Shown: positions 51,442-61,267, counted from the stretch's first letter. The stretch: 64,000 bases of DNA from Streptomyces sp. RKAG293 (GCF_023701745.1 NZ_JAJOZB010000001.1:5865501-5929500), one strand, 5' to 3'. The notes: generated from the letters alone by a model not told the origin. Made by a program: numbers and translations.

Positions 51442-52398
51442 TCAGGAGCCGCCGTTGATCGCGGCCTTGGTGATCGCGCCGTCGCCGGCGCCCCACTTGT
51501 CGAGGGCTGCCTTGTAGCTGCCGTCGGCGATGATCGCGTCCATCGCCAGCTTGATCGCGTCGCGCAGCTGCGTGTTGCTCTTGTCCACGGCGATGCCGAA
51601 CGGCCCGGCGTCGGACTTGTTGGCCACGGACTCGAAGTCGTTGCCGCCGCCCGCGGTCTTGGCGATGTACGCCGCGACCGGGGAGTCGTTCAGGTCGGCG
51701 ACCGCTCCGCCGGCCTTGACGCGGGTCTGGGCCTCGGCGTCGGTCGGGAAGGACTCGATGGACAGCGCGGCCTTGCCGCCCGTCGTGCACTTCTTCGAGA
51801 GGTCCTTGGCGGCCGCCTCGAAGGTCGTACCGCGCTGGACGGCGAGCTTCTTGCCGCACAGGTCGTCGACGGAGGTGATGTGCTCCGGGTTGCCCTTCTT
51901 GACCAGGATGCCGGTGCTCGCGGTGAAGTAGTCGACGAAGTCGACGCCCTTACCGGTCTTCTGCCCCTTGTCGTCGAGGCCCTCCTGGCGGGCCTTGGTG
52001 TCGCTGACGGAGGACATGACGACGCCGTAGCGGCCGGTCTGCATCGCGGCGAGGAGACCGTCGAAGGTGCCGCTGGTGAACTTGAACGTCACGCCGAGCT
52101 GCTTGCCGAGCGCGGCGGCGATGTCGGGGTCGACACCGACGATGGTGCCGCTCTGCTTCAGCTCCATCGGGGCGTACGTGGCGTCCGTGCCGACCTCGAT
52201 GACGCCGGCGTCCTGGAACTTCTTGGGGAGCTTGTTGAAGAGCGGAGCACTGTTCGACTTCGTCGAGGTGTCGGTGCCGCTGTCCTTCTTGGTCTGGTCG
52301 CCACAGCCGCTGAGCAGCAGGGTGCCCGCGACCGCGATCGCGCCGACCGCTGTGATCCGAGATGTGGCGGCCGAGCGACGGGTGGTGCGTGCGGTCAT
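51442..52398 (-). CDS. Polar amino-acid-binding lipoprotein
   Basis: 318 residues from ATG 52398, preceded by AGGAGG. Signal peptide with Arg-rich start and lipobox LLLSGC (Cys32). The bilobal family-3 fold is visible (VIEVGTDATYAPMELKQSGTIVGVDPDIAAALGKQLGV). A glutamate/glutamine-class importer is likely. First gene of the three-gene operon. Confidence 0.93.
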   Translation of the reverse strand: MTARTTRRSAATSRITAVGAIAVAGTLLLSGCGDQTKKDSGTDTSTKSNSAPLFNKLPKKFQDAGVIEVGTDATYAPMELKQSGTIVGVDPDIAAALGKQLGVTFKFTSGTFDGLLAAMQTGRYGVVMSSVSDTKARQEGLDDKGQKTGKGVDFVDYFTASTGILVKKGNPEHITSVDDLCGKKLAVQRGTTFEAAAKDLSKKCTTGGKAALSIESFPTDAEAQTRVKAGGAVADLNDSPVAAYIAKTAGGGNDFESVANKSDAGPFGIAVDKSNTQLRDAIKLAMDAIIADGSYKAALDKWGAGDGAITKAAINGGS

Positions 52399-52903
52399 TG
52401 CTGGTTCCTCCTGCGGAATGTGGGCGGAGTGGGGAAGACGGTGGGTGGGGAACCCTTATTCGAGTGTCGCCACCCGGTGTGATGTGCGCATCTTGCCATC
52501 CGGACAGACCCAGTCAGTGGTCCAGTTGTGTCAAAATCGGATAACGGGCGATCCCCGGGCTCTCACCGGGCCGGCACACCAAGGCCGGACCACGGTGGGG
52601 CCACGCCGACCAGTCGCACACAGTATCCGCGGTTTCTCCCCTATTCGGGCTTTTTGCCGCGCTGTATGCCGTTATTTCCGATTCGCTCCCTGCTGGCGGA
52701 GCCGAATGGACTCGTCAGCGGAATCGGTCTTCCGGTAGAACGGATCCTTACCCCTCATCCCGGGGCCCATGGCATGCGTGCGGCATGCCTGGCGCCGGTG
52801 CCTTCAGGACCACTCAAGTGCCTGGGTGTACCGATGCCGAGCCCGCCTATCTCCATTTCTGGAGGTAGTACCCTCGAAACCAAATCAGACAAAGGGGTCA
52901 ATT
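52399..52903. promoter_or_regulatory. Divergent 505-bp control region (ABC importer / malic enzyme)
   Basis: On the minus strand TTGACA (complement at 52529-52534) could be the -35 of the importer operon. Near the malic enzyme, CTCCA-TTTC-TGGAG (52853-52866) is a perfect inverted repeat 38 bases before its start, close to TAGTAC. No ORF with convincing codon use was found; the middle of the gap shows nothing else. Confidence 0.4.
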
Positions 52904-54100
52904 GTGGCAGCGGAGATCGTCAATCCTCGGACCGATACGGACACGTTTCCCATCGATCCGGTCTTCGCCCTGCACCGTGGCGGAAAGATGGAGGTGGCCG
53001 CGACCGTGCCGGTGCGCGATGCGGACGATCTGTCCCTCGCCTACACGCCGGGTGTCGCGAAGGTGTGCACGGCCATTGCCGAGCAGCCCGATCTGGTGAA
53101 CGACTACACCTGGAAGTCCAACGTCGTGGCCGTGGTCACGGACGGCACCGCGGTGCTCGGACTCGGTGACATCGGCCCGGAAGCCTCCCTGCCGGTGATG
53201 GAGGGCAAGGCCATCCTCTTCAAGCAGTTCGGCGGGGTCAACGCGGTCCCCATCGCGCTGGCCTGCACGGACGTGGACGAGATCGTCGAAACCGTGGTGC
53301 GGATGGCGCCGTCCTTCGGCGGCGTCAACCTGGAGGACATCTCCGCCCCCCGCTGCTTCGAGATCGAGCGGAAGCTGCAGGAGCGCCTCGACATCCCGGT
53401 CTTCCACGACGACCAGCACGGCACCGCCGTCGTGACGCTCGCCGCGCTGCGCAACGCCGCCAAGCTCACCAACCGGTCGCTGGGCCAGCTGCGCGCGGTG
53501 ATCTCGGGCGCGGGAGCGGCCGGGGTCGCGATCGCCAAGATCCTCGTCGAGGCGGGAATCGGCGACGTCGCCGTCACCGACCGCAAGGGGATCGTGCACG
53601 GCGGCCGTGACGACCTGAACTCCGTCAAGCGCGAGCTGGCCTCGTACACCAATAAGGCTGGTCTCTCCGGTTCGCTGGAGACCGCCCTGGACGGGGCCGA
53701 CGTCTTCATCGGCGTGTCCGGCGGAACCGTGCGCGAGGAGGCGGTGGCCACCATGGCCGAGGGCGCCTTCATCTTCGCCATGGCCAACCCGACGCCGGAG
53801 ATCCACCCGGACGTCGCGCACAAGTACGCGGCCGTCGTCGCCACCGGGCGCAGCGACTTCCCGAACCAGATCAACAACGTCCTGGCGTTCCCCGGCATCT
53901 TCGCCGGCGCCCTCCAGGTGCGCGCCTCGCGCATCACCGAGGGCATGAAGATCGCCGCCGCCGAGGCGCTGGCCGCCGTCGTCGCCGACGAGCTCAGCGC
54001 CGACTGCGTCATCCCGTCGCCCTTCGACGAGCGGGTCGCCCCGGCCGTCACCGCCGCGGTCGCCGCCGCCGCCCGCGCGGAGGGCGTCGCCCGCCGCTGA
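52904..54100 (+). CDS. Malic enzyme (bacterial NADP-type)
   Basis: 398 residues from GTG 52904, with AAGGGG upstream. It decarboxylates malate to pyruvate. Signatures: [12 protein letters not shown] (Tyr general acid), [31 protein letters not shown] (catalytic Lys), [29 protein letters not shown] and the nucleotide-binding [17 protein letters not shown]. The short length with no phosphotransacetylase fusion fits the small bacterial class. From memory of the syntenic S. coelicolor gene, NADP is the cofactor. Confidence 0.94.
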   Translation: MAAEIVNPRTDTDTFPIDPVFALHRGGKMEVAATVPVRDADDLSLAYTPGVAKVCTAIAEQPDLVNDYTWKSNVVAVVTDGTAVLGLGDIGPEASLPVMEGKAILFKQFGGVNAVPIALACTDVDEIVETVVRMAPSFGGVNLEDISAPRCFEIERKLQERLDIPVFHDDQHGTAVVTLAALRNAAKLTNRSLGQLRAVISGAGAAGVAIAKILVEAGIGDVAVTDRKGIVHGGRDDLNSVKRELASYTNKAGLSGSLETALDGADVFIGVSGGTVREEAVATMAEGAFIFAMANPTPEIHPDVAHKYAAVVATGRSDFPNQINNVLAFPGIFAGALQVRASRITEGMKIAAAEALAAVVADELSADCVIPSPFDERVAPAVTAAVAAAARAEGVARR

Positions 54101-54136
54101 CCGCCCTCCGGGCGGGTTGTCGCAGGACAAGGGCAT

Positions 54137-54174
54137 GACGGCGGGCCGGTACCCATGGGTGCCGGCCCGCCGTC
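54137..54174. terminator. Terminator between malic enzyme and anti-sigma-like gene
   Basis: GACGGCGGGCCGGTACCC pairs with GGGTGCCGGCCCGCCGTC with a two-base loop, between convergent genes. Confidence 0.85.
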
Positions 54175-54181
54175 GCCGGCG

Positions 54182-54925
54182 TCAGGACCCGGACAGCGGT
54201 ACGAGCAGCTCCGGGCGCAGCGTGAGATCGCGGAGCTGCGCCATGGTCAGCGGCGGCGCGGCCATCCAGGTGGGATCGGAGCGACGGCCGGACAGCGAGT
54301 CTCCGGCGTTGACCTGGATGAACATCGACCGGCCGTCGGGAAGCATCAGTCCGGCGCGGTATCCCGCGACGCTCTTCGTGCCGTCGTCGTACATCTGGAT
54401 GCCGGCCACGATGCGCCAGGTCCACAACGTGCGCCCGCCGCTCAGCGCCACCTTCCCGCAGTCCGCCGTCCAGGGCTTCGTGTCGAATTCGGCACAGACG
54501 TCGTGCGCCCCGGACCCGTCCGGAGCGAAATTTTGGATCGAGATCTCGCCGTACTTCCCGTCCTTGGCCACCAGATACATCCCGTCGCCGATCGCGACGT
54601 CCTTGCCGCCGCCGGGTTTGCTGTTCAGTTCGATCCGGCCGACCTCCGGCGGGAGCAGCTCTCTGAGCAGCGCGGTCTGCGCCGGCCCGCTGTACCCGGC
54701 GGCGTTCTGCACCCGCCGGGCGTCCCCCGTGCCCGGCATCAGCAGCAGGCCGGCGGTCACCGCGCCGGCGAGGGCCAGTGCGGAAAGGGCGATCCGGGCC
54801 CGCCGGCGCTGCCGCCGTATGCTCCGGGCCCGGGCGAAGATCCGCTCGTTCGTACCGTCCGGCACGGGGACGACACCGTCGACGGCCCGCCGCAACAGCT
54901 CCCTGACCGCTTGCTCCTGGTTCAT
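54182..54925 (-). CDS. Single-span membrane protein coupled to an ECF sigma factor
   Basis: 247 residues from ATG 54925. A cytoplasmic N-terminus (about 40 residues), one helix (RIALSALALAGAVTAGLLLMPG), then an extracytoplasmic domain containing KVALSGGRTLWTWRIVAG. It overlaps the sigma gene by four bases (ATGA), the position typical of an anti-sigma or signal receptor for SigE-family ECF factors. No classical ZAS motif is present. Confidence 0.8.
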   Translation of the reverse strand: MNQEQAVRELLRRAVDGVVPVPDGTNERIFARARSIRRQRRRARIALSALALAGAVTAGLLLMPGTGDARRVQNAAGYSGPAQTALLRELLPPEVGRIELNSKPGGGKDVAIGDGMYLVAKDGKYGEISIQNFAPDGSGAHDVCAEFDTKPWTADCGKVALSGGRTLWTWRIVAGIQMYDDGTKSVAGYRAGLMLPDGRSMFIQVNAGDSLSGRRSDPTWMAAPPLTMAQLRDLTLRPELLVPLSGS

Positions 54926-55428
54926 ACCCGCTCCTCCCGCATCTCGGCGCGCAGCGCCGCCATCCCGCGCGCCGTATGGCTCTTGACGGTGTTCTCGCGC
55001 ATGCCGAGCGCCTCGGCGGTGGCCTCGACGCTCAGGTCCTCCCAGTACCGCAGGACGAGCACGGCGCGCTGCCGCGGCGTGAGCCGGGCGAGGGCGACGC
55101 GGACGGCCACTCCGGTGTCGGTATCGGTCTCCGGGCCCGTCCGCTCGGGGAGTTCGCCGTAGGGCTGCTCGCGGTGCCAGAAGCGGCGGCGGGAGGCGAT
55201 GAAGGTGTTGACGAGGGTCTTGCGGGCGTACGCCTCGACGTTGTCCAGGCGCTCCAGCCGGCGCCAGCCGAGGATGACCTTCACCAGGGTGGTCTGGACG
55301 AGGTCGTCGGCCTCGTCGTTGTCGCCGCACAGCAGGAACGCGCTCCGGAAGAGCGCGAACCGTCTGCCGGCGACGAACGCGTGCAACGCGTCGTCGTCGC
55401 CTCCGCCGGCGCTGCCGTCCTGCCGCAT
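54922..55428 (-). CDS. SigE-family ECF RNA polymerase sigma factor
   Basis: 168 residues from ATG 55428. Region 2: FVAGRRFALFRSAFLLCGDNDEADDLVQTTLVKVILGW. Region 4: RLTPRQRAVLVLRYWEDLSVEATAEALGMRENTVKSHTARGMAALR. This is the SigE-family (not the cell-envelope SigE itself) expanded in actinobacteria. It is cotranscribed with the membrane protein downstream. Confidence 0.92.
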   Translation of the reverse strand: MRQDGSAGGGDDDALHAFVAGRRFALFRSAFLLCGDNDEADDLVQTTLVKVILGWRRLERLDNVEAYARKTLVNTFIASRRRFWHREQPYGELPERTGPETDTDTGVAVRVALARLTPRQRAVLVLRYWEDLSVEATAEALGMRENTVKSHTARGMAALRAEMREERV

Positions 55429-55610
55429 GTCGTCCCCTCCCCGTGCCGCGTGGGCGGATCGCCCGTCACTGTGTCAGTGCGCTGGGAGGCCCTGGAGGTT
55501 GCACCGAGGGCAGGGGGCGAGGGGTCCGGGGTGACGGGACCAGGGTGACGTATGTCGCTTCGTGCGGCGGGGTCTTCACCGGATGTCGATCGCGCCGATA
55601 GTTTCTGGGC

Positions 55611-56576
55611 ATGTTCGCTGCCTATGCCGCACGTATCGACCGTGACCAGCCGCTGAACGGCCTGGAGCTGGGGGAACGCCCCGAGCCGGAACGCCGGGAG
55701 GGGTGGACGACGGTCACGGTGCGGGCCGCGTCGCTCAACCACCATGACCTGTGGTCGCTGCGCGGGGTGGGGCTCGGGCAGGAGCGGCTGCCGATGATCC
55801 TCGGCTGTGACGCGGCGGGTGTCGACGAGAACGGCAACGAGGTCGTCCTGCACTCCGTCATCGGCCAGTCAGGGCACGGCGTCGGACCGGACGAGCCGCG
55901 CTCGATCCTCACCGAGCGGTACCAGGGGACGTTCGCCGAGCGGGTGTCGGTGCCGGCCTGGAACGTGCTGCCCAAGCCCGCCGAGCTCTCCTTCGAGGAG
56001 GCGGCCTGTCTGCCGACCGCGTGGCTGACCGCGTACCGGATGCTCTTCACCAACGCGGGCGTGCGGCCGGGCGACTCGGTCCTGGTGCAGGGCGCGGGCG
56101 GCGGGGTGGCGACGGCCGCGATCGTGCTGGCGAAGGCGGCCGGGCTGCGGGTGTTCGCGACGAGCCGGGACAAGGCCAAGCGCGAGCGCGCGGTGGAGCT
56201 GGGCGCGGAGGCGGCCTTCGAGCCGGGCGCGCGGCTGCCGCGGCGGGTCGACGCGGTGATCGAGACGGTGGGCGCCGCCACCTGGTCGCATTCGGTGAAG
56301 TCGCTCAGGCCCGGCGGCACGCTGGTGATCTCGGGCGCCACGAGCGGCTCGAACCCGCCGGCCGCCGAACTCACCCGGATCTTCTTCCTGGAGCTGAAGG
56401 TCGTCGGCTCGACGATGGGCACCAAGGACGAGCTGGAGGATCTGCTCAGCTTCTGCGCGGCCACCGGCGTCCGGCCGGTGATCGACTCGGTACTGCCGCT
56501 CGAACGGGCCCGCGAGGGCTTCGAGAAGATGGCGGGCGGCGAGCTGTTCGGAAAGATCGTGCTGACAACGGGCTGA
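55611..56576 (+). CDS. Zinc-type MDR (quinone-oxidoreductase-like) dehydrogenase
   Basis: 321 residues from ATG 55611. GroES-like half with SLNHHDLWSLRGVGLGQERLPMILGCDAAGV; Rossmann half with VLVQGAGGGVATAAIVLAKAAGLRVFATSRDKAKRERAVELGAEAAF. No catalytic zinc ligands are obvious, suggesting a zinc-independent reductase of quinones or enones using NADPH. Ends before a strong terminator. Confidence 0.9.
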   Translation: MFAAYAARIDRDQPLNGLELGERPEPERREGWTTVTVRAASLNHHDLWSLRGVGLGQERLPMILGCDAAGVDENGNEVVLHSVIGQSGHGVGPDEPRSILTERYQGTFAERVSVPAWNVLPKPAELSFEEAACLPTAWLTAYRMLFTNAGVRPGDSVLVQGAGGGVATAAIVLAKAAGLRVFATSRDKAKRERAVELGAEAAFEPGARLPRRVDAVIETVGAATWSHSVKSLRPGGTLVISGATSGSNPPAAELTRIFFLELKVVGSTMGTKDELEDLLSFCAATGVRPVIDSVLPLERAREGFEKMAGGELFGKIVLTTG

Positions 56577-56596
56577 CGACGGCTGACGACGGGCCG

Positions 56597-56636
56597 ACGG
56601 ACGGCGGGCTCCCACCGGTGGGAGCCCGCCGTCCGT
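56597..56636. terminator. Palindromic terminator after the MDR gene
   Basis: ACGGACGGCGGGCTCCCACC followed directly by its exact complement gives a 20-base-pair stem without spacer, between convergent genes. Confidence 0.88.
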
Positions 56637-56656
56637 GTCCCCTCGTCGTCCCCGCG

Positions 56657-57649
56657 TCAGTCCTTGCGGCCGCGCAGCACGGCGCCGATCTGAGCCGCCG
56701 CCGTCGACAGATGGCGGCGGGTCTCGCGCAGCTGACCGGCGTCCACGCCCCGGTCGCGGGCCGCGTCACGGATGTCGTCGCGAAAACGGTCCAGGAGGCG
56801 TTCCAGCTCGCGGCCCGGGTCGGCGACGGCGTCCTCGGAGTCGTTCTCCCTGGCCCAGTCGGGCGCGTCCGCCGGGACCTCGGCCGAGGCGGCGCCCGCG
56901 TCAGCGGTGCTGCCCGCCGTGGCGTCCGGATCGGCCTTGAGGTAGCCGGGCCAGGCGGTGGAGATGTGGCCGGTGGCCCGGCCCAGCGCGCCCAGTTCGC
57001 GGTTGAGCTCGGCGAGACCCTCCTTGAGGCCGCCCTGCCAGTCGCCCTCGCGGACGTGGGACTGCACCTGCTCCTGGACCTGCTTGGCGATCCGCTGCAC
57101 CTCGACCCGGGCGAAGTCCTGCGCCTCCTTGGCCTGGAGGCGGGCGTTGCGCGCGTCCTCCTTGGCCCGGCGGCTCTCCTCCTTGGCGCGGCGGGCCTGG
57201 TCCTTCCACTCCTGCTTCATGGCGCGGAAGTCGGTGCCGACACCGTTGCCCGCGGGGGAGTTGCGGGCCTCCTGCGCCGCGGCCCGGATCTCCCGGCGCA
57301 GATCACCGGCGGCGCCGCGGACGTCCTCGCGGATCTCGGCGGCCAGCGTCGAGACCGATTCGCGGATCTCGTTCTCCAGGTCGGCGATCTCGTCGGCCCT
57401 GGCGGCCAGTTCGGCGCGGCCGGCGTCGGAGATGGAGTACACCTTGCGGCCGCCCTCGGTGCTGTGGGTGACCAGGCCCTCCTTCTCCAGCTTGGCCAGC
57501 CGCGGGTAGACGGTGCCGGCGGAGGGCGCGTAGAGGCCGTGGAAACGCTCCTCCAGCAGCCGGATGACCTCGTAGCCGTGGCGCGGGGCCTCGTCCAGGA
57601 GCTTGAGGAGGTACAGCCGCAGGCGGCCGTGGGCGAAGACGGGAGCCAT
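56657..57649 (-). CDS. PadR-family regulator with long coiled-coil C-terminus
   Basis: 330 residues from ATG 57649. An N-terminal PadR winged helix (RLYLLKLLDEAPRHGYEVIRLLEERFHGLYAPSAGTVYPRLAKLEKEGLVTH) is followed by about 200 residues of charged helix (EWKDQARRAKEESRRAKEDARNARLQAKEAQ) that probably forms a coiled coil. Most PadR proteins are far shorter. It is 1 base from the DUF4097 gene stop and almost certainly cotranscribed and autoregulated. Confidence 0.9.
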   Translation of the reverse strand: MAPVFAHGRLRLYLLKLLDEAPRHGYEVIRLLEERFHGLYAPSAGTVYPRLAKLEKEGLVTHSTEGGRKVYSISDAGRAELAARADEIADLENEIRESVSTLAAEIREDVRGAAGDLRREIRAAAQEARNSPAGNGVGTDFRAMKQEWKDQARRAKEESRRAKEDARNARLQAKEAQDFARVEVQRIAKQVQEQVQSHVREGDWQGGLKEGLAELNRELGALGRATGHISTAWPGYLKADPDATAGSTADAGAASAEVPADAPDWARENDSEDAVADPGRELERLLDRFRDDIRDAARDRGVDAGQLRETRRHLSTAAAQIGAVLRGRKD

Positions 57650-57650
57650 G

Positions 57651-58532
57651 TCAGATGTCCTTCCGGAGCGAGGGGGTCCCGTCGGTCGACGCACCGGCCG
57701 GCTCGTCGTCGACCGGTGGGCGGCGCAGCAGGGCGATGGCGCCGGAGACGGTGGTGGCCTTCAGATGGGCGCCGCCGGTGCCGACCCGTCCGGTGATGCG
57801 CTTGGCGCCCCACTGGCCGGTGACCCGCAGGTCCTCGAAGGCGCAGGACACGGCGCCGCTGGCGGTGTTGGCGTCGACCTCGGCGTTCGCGGGGTCCGGG
57901 ATGCGGATGGCGATCTCGCCGGAGACGGTGTTCAGCCGGACGTCGGCGCCCGGGGGCGTCTCGACGGGGGCCAGGTCGAGCACCATGTTGCCGCTGACGG
58001 AGTCGGCCTTGATGCGGGCGCCGCTGCCCTCGACGACGGTCAGGTCGCCGGAGACGGTGTTGATGTGCAGGTCGCCGGAGACCGCCTGGGCCTCGACGTT
58101 GCCCGAGATGGTGTTGGCGCTGACCGCGCCGGCCACGCCGACCAGGGTGACGTCCCCGTTGACCCCGCGTACCTGGGTGGCTTCGGAGATGCCGGAGATC
58201 ACCGCGCTGGCGCCGACCACGCCGACCTCGACGCGGGTGCGCTGCGGCACGGCGAGCGAGACGACCGCGTGCCGCTCCCAGCCCTTGCCGCCGAGCCACT
58301 TCAGGAAGCCCTTCCAGGGCAGGTCGTCGTAGCCGACGGTGAGGACGCCGCCCTTCAGGCTGACCAGCAGCGGCGGTCCGTCGAGCTCGCTGACCTCCAG
58401 CCGGGCCGGGCCCTCCTCGACGCCGACGACGTTCACCGCGCCGCCGACGATGCGCACGCGCACCGTGTCGACATGCGCGTCGAAGACGAGCTTCTGTGGT
58501 TCCGTCACGGTCCATTCCGACGTGCCGCTCAT
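57651..58532 (-). CDS. DUF4097 (beta-helix adhesin-like) family protein
   Basis: 293 residues from ATG 58532 with GAGGAGG upstream. Repeating short beta-strand motifs such as ISGNVEAQAVSGDLHINTVSGDLTVVEG and NTVSGEIAIRI form a parallel beta-helix-like DUF4097 domain. No signal peptide. Regularly paired with PadR regulators; the exact role is unknown. Confidence 0.88.
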   Translation of the reverse strand: MSGTSEWTVTEPQKLVFDAHVDTVRVRIVGGAVNVVGVEEGPARLEVSELDGPPLLVSLKGGVLTVGYDDLPWKGFLKWLGGKGWERHAVVSLAVPQRTRVEVGVVGASAVISGISEATQVRGVNGDVTLVGVAGAVSANTISGNVEAQAVSGDLHINTVSGDLTVVEGSGARIKADSVSGNMVLDLAPVETPPGADVRLNTVSGEIAIRIPDPANAEVDANTASGAVSCAFEDLRVTGQWGAKRITGRVGTGGAHLKATTVSGAIALLRRPPVDDEPAGASTDGTPSLRKDI

Positions 58533-58564
58533 GTCGACCCTCCTCGGTGGTACGTCAGGCAACG

Positions 58565-58605
58565 CAACATATCGCGTCTCTTGGTAGACACGATATATCG
58601 CGTAC
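58565..58605. promoter_or_regulatory. Candidate PadR operator upstream of the DUF4097-padR operon
   Basis: ATATCGCGT occurs at 58569-58577 and 58595-58603, 26 bases apart. Between them lie GTCT-CTTGGT-AGAC (58576-58589) and the palindrome CGATATATCG (58591-58600). This AT-rich symmetric block stands out in the GC-rich background. Confidence 0.6.
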
Positions 58606-58701
58606 TGGAGAAGTCAAGCGGCCTGTTCCGCGGTCTTGAGCCTCACGCGAGTCGTTCCCGAGCGGCGTCGGCGGGCGCCGGTGCGGCGCCCGCGCGGGCC
58701 G

Positions 58702-58899
58702 TCACTCGTCCTCGTCGTCCTCGTCGTCCAGCCGGGCCAGCCAGGTGGCCAGCCGCTCCACGGGGATCTCGAAGTCGGGATTGAGGTCGACGAACTCCCG
58801 CAGCCGGGAGGCGAGCCACTCGAAAGTGACCTCCTCCTCGCCGCGCCGGCTCTCCAGCTCCTCGATACCGCGATCGGTGAAGTACACGGGATGCTCCAT
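58702..58899 (-). CDS. DUF6104-like small acidic protein
   Basis: 65 residues from ATG 58899. MEHPVYFTDRGIEELESRRGEEEVTFEWLASRLREFVDLNPDFEIPVERLATWLARLDDEDDEDE matches a conserved Streptomyces small protein: helical, ending in an acidic run. Conserved text and codon bias make it real; function unknown. Confidence 0.8.
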   Translation of the reverse strand: MEHPVYFTDRGIEELESRRGEEEVTFEWLASRLREFVDLNPDFEIPVERLATWLARLDDEDDEDE

Positions 58900-59046
58900 A
58901 GCTCCAAGCAGGGGTCACCGGTGCGCACGGACACCGCGACACGGGGACGGTGGGACATTCCAGGCAAGGATAGGCAGCATTCCGACACTCCCTCGCGCGG
59001 GTCCTCGCAGGCCGCTAGCCTTTCGTTACTGCTGGCCGAACGGGGG

Positions 59047-61167
59047 GTGGCGCGGCGTGACAGGGGGTATGGGGGCGCACAGGACGCACAGGACGAGGAC
59101 TCGGATCCCTTCGAGACCCTGGCGCCCCTGGTGAGAGCCGCCACCGTACGTGTTCATGCCCCTCCGTCCGGGTATGCCCCGGACGGGTCCGGCGGTCCGT
59201 CCGCCGGGGACGTCGCCGTCCGCCCATGGGGCAGCGGCTTCTTCGTCGCCCCCAACTGGGTGCTCACCTGCGCCCATGTGGCGCTCCGGGGCGAGGGAGG
59301 CGCGGTGGCTGACGGTGGGCGCGAGGTCGGCATCACCTTCGACGGACGCACGGTCCGCGGCCGCGTCGAATGGGCCGAACCGACGGCGAATCCCGGACCG
59401 GGGTTATGGCCGGCCCCCGACCTGGCGCTGATCCGGCTGCTGGAACCGGTGCCGCACGCCTGCGTCTGGCTCACCGAGCGCACCTCGAAGGTCTTCACCC
59501 GCAAGGAAGTCGCCTTCTTCGGCTGCATGGAGGTGGACGGCGAGGTCGAGGACGTCAGCGGCCGGTGCACCATCCGCGGCGAGCTGGGCAGGGACGGCAA
59601 GCTCCGCCTCGGCAACGAGGACGAGATCCCGTCGGGCGCCTCCGGCGGCCCGGTCGTCGACCTCGCGCGCGGCGAGGTGATCGGTGTGCTCAAGGCCCGG
59701 CGCGGCGGGCAGGACGGCGGACTGGCCATATCCGTCGTGCAGTTGCGCGGGCTGCCACTGCCGCGGCGGCCGGTCGCCGCCGAGTCCGACGACCTCTTCC
59801 AGCGGGTGGTGCACGCCCACGACCGGCATCACGCCGACCGCCACCGGCGCGCCGACACCAACGTCACGACCTGGACCGACGCCCACAACCTGATGGGCGC
59901 CACCCCCGGGCGCGCCCTCTCGCCCGGGATGCGCACCGAGCTGCTCGGGCTGCTCGCCGAACTCCCGCCGCCGGTCAGCACGTTGAGCCTGCTGGCGACC
60001 GTCAACGACCTGCGCGGCCAGCCCTGCGAGAACCTGCCGCTGGCGCCGCGCGGCTGGCGCGACGGGCTCGGGCTGCTCTACGAACTGCGGCGCGGGCAAA
60101 GCGAGTTGGAAACGGTGCTGCGCTACTGCGTGCACGCGGCGACGGCGGAGCGCCCGTACGAGGCGGCGCACGGCGCCGAGCGCCGGCTGTGGAACTGGGC
60201 GGCGGCCGTCGCCGCGAGCGAACGGGACCTGTCACGCGGCTTCCGCAACGAGCTGGGCCGCGAATGGCTCGCCCGGGTCAACGACCGCAGGACGGACCCC
60301 GGCCCGTCCGGTGTGCGGGTCCCGGGCGCCGGCGGTCCGCCCGCCCGTGAGGCGGTCTCGCACCCCTCGGTGCTGCTGGAGATCGACCGCCGTGGCTGGG
60401 AACGGGACAGCTACGACTGGCGGATCGCCATCGTGGACGCGGCGGGCGACGTCCGGCCGGTGGCCGAGGGCGCCGAAGGCACCCGCCTCGGCGAGCTGCC
60501 GGTGCGGCTGAGCGCCCCGCTCGCCGAGGCGTTCCGCCGCTGCGACGAGCCGGACCGCCGGGCGGTCCTTCAGGTGGCGGTGGTCAGAGCGCTGCTCGAA
60601 CTGCCGGTGGAGACCTGGCGGATGCCGGCGGACGGGACGACGCTGGGGGAGCAGCGCCCGGTCGTGGTGCGCCGGGCCGACCCGGAGTACGACCCGGACG
60701 AGGTCGGCGAGGACGCGGCGCTGCGGCGGGCCCGCTGGAAGCGGGTGCAGGCCGGGCCGATGGAGCCGGTGGTGCTGGACTGCGACGCCGGGGAGCCGGC
60801 GCCGGTGCCCTCGGACGACGAACTGCGCTCCCGGGGCCTGTACTCGGTGCCCGCGCTGTGCCGGGCCTCGGACGCCGAGGACGGCCCCGCGAACCTGCGC
60901 CGGGTCACCAACGCCGGGTACGGAGTGGTCCTCTGGCGCCGCGAACGGACCGAACGGGACCTGGTGTGCACCGATTTCCACCGGGGGGTGGAACACGCGG
61001 TGGCCGCCGCCGCGCAGGCGGACCGGCTGCCGGAGGCGGTGCGTAAGCTGCGTGCCGATCTCGCCCGCCGTGAGCCCGAGGCCTACATCTCCAAGGGACT
61101 GATCCTGCTGTACGACGACCCCACCCGCCCGCTGCCCGGCACCGATCAGCCGCTGGAGACGCCATGA
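59047..61167 (+). CDS. Trypsin-like protease with VMAP-type C-terminal region
   Basis: 706 residues from GTG 59047, the preferred start though its Shine-Dalgarno is weak. Residues about 25-230 form a chymotrypsin-fold protease with triad His77 (VLTCAHVAL), Asp125 (APDLALIRLL) and Ser199 (SGASGGPVV). A helical middle region (TELLGLLAELPPPVSTLSLLATVNDLRG, about 290-390) and a C-terminal domain with SVLLEIDRRGWERDSYDWRIAI, LPVETWRMP and NAGYGVVLWRRE follow. This order matches vWA-MoxR-associated proteins (VMAP). No signal peptide, so it probably acts in the cytoplasm. First gene of the ternary operon. Confidence 0.85.
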   Translation: MARRDRGYGGAQDAQDEDSDPFETLAPLVRAATVRVHAPPSGYAPDGSGGPSAGDVAVRPWGSGFFVAPNWVLTCAHVALRGEGGAVADGGREVGITFDGRTVRGRVEWAEPTANPGPGLWPAPDLALIRLLEPVPHACVWLTERTSKVFTRKEVAFFGCMEVDGEVEDVSGRCTIRGELGRDGKLRLGNEDEIPSGASGGPVVDLARGEVIGVLKARRGGQDGGLAISVVQLRGLPLPRRPVAAESDDLFQRVVHAHDRHHADRHRRADTNVTTWTDAHNLMGATPGRALSPGMRTELLGLLAELPPPVSTLSLLATVNDLRGQPCENLPLAPRGWRDGLGLLYELRRGQSELETVLRYCVHAATAERPYEAAHGAERRLWNWAAAVAASERDLSRGFRNELGREWLARVNDRRTDPGPSGVRVPGAGGPPAREAVSHPSVLLEIDRRGWERDSYDWRIAIVDAAGDVRPVAEGAEGTRLGELPVRLSAPLAEAFRRCDEPDRRAVLQVAVVRALLELPVETWRMPADGTTLGEQRPVVVRRADPEYDPDEVGEDAALRRARWKRVQAGPMEPVVLDCDAGEPAPVPSDDELRSRGLYSVPALCRASDAEDGPANLRRVTNAGYGVVLWRRERTERDLVCTDFHRGVEHAVAAAAQADRLPEAVRKLRADLARREPEAYISKGLILLYDDPTRPLPGTDQPLETP

Positions 61168-61267
61168 CCGGCCGAACACACCCCTTATGTTCCGCCCCCA
61201 CTCCGTGGGACGGTCGACACGTGGTCTGCGCTCCTGCCATCGACGTACGAGCGACGAGGAGCATGTA

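Noticed and set aside
52528-52903. Open frames upstream of the malic enzyme
   Set aside because: They have poor codon bias, no family text and no ribosome-binding site; the region is better read as promoter DNA.
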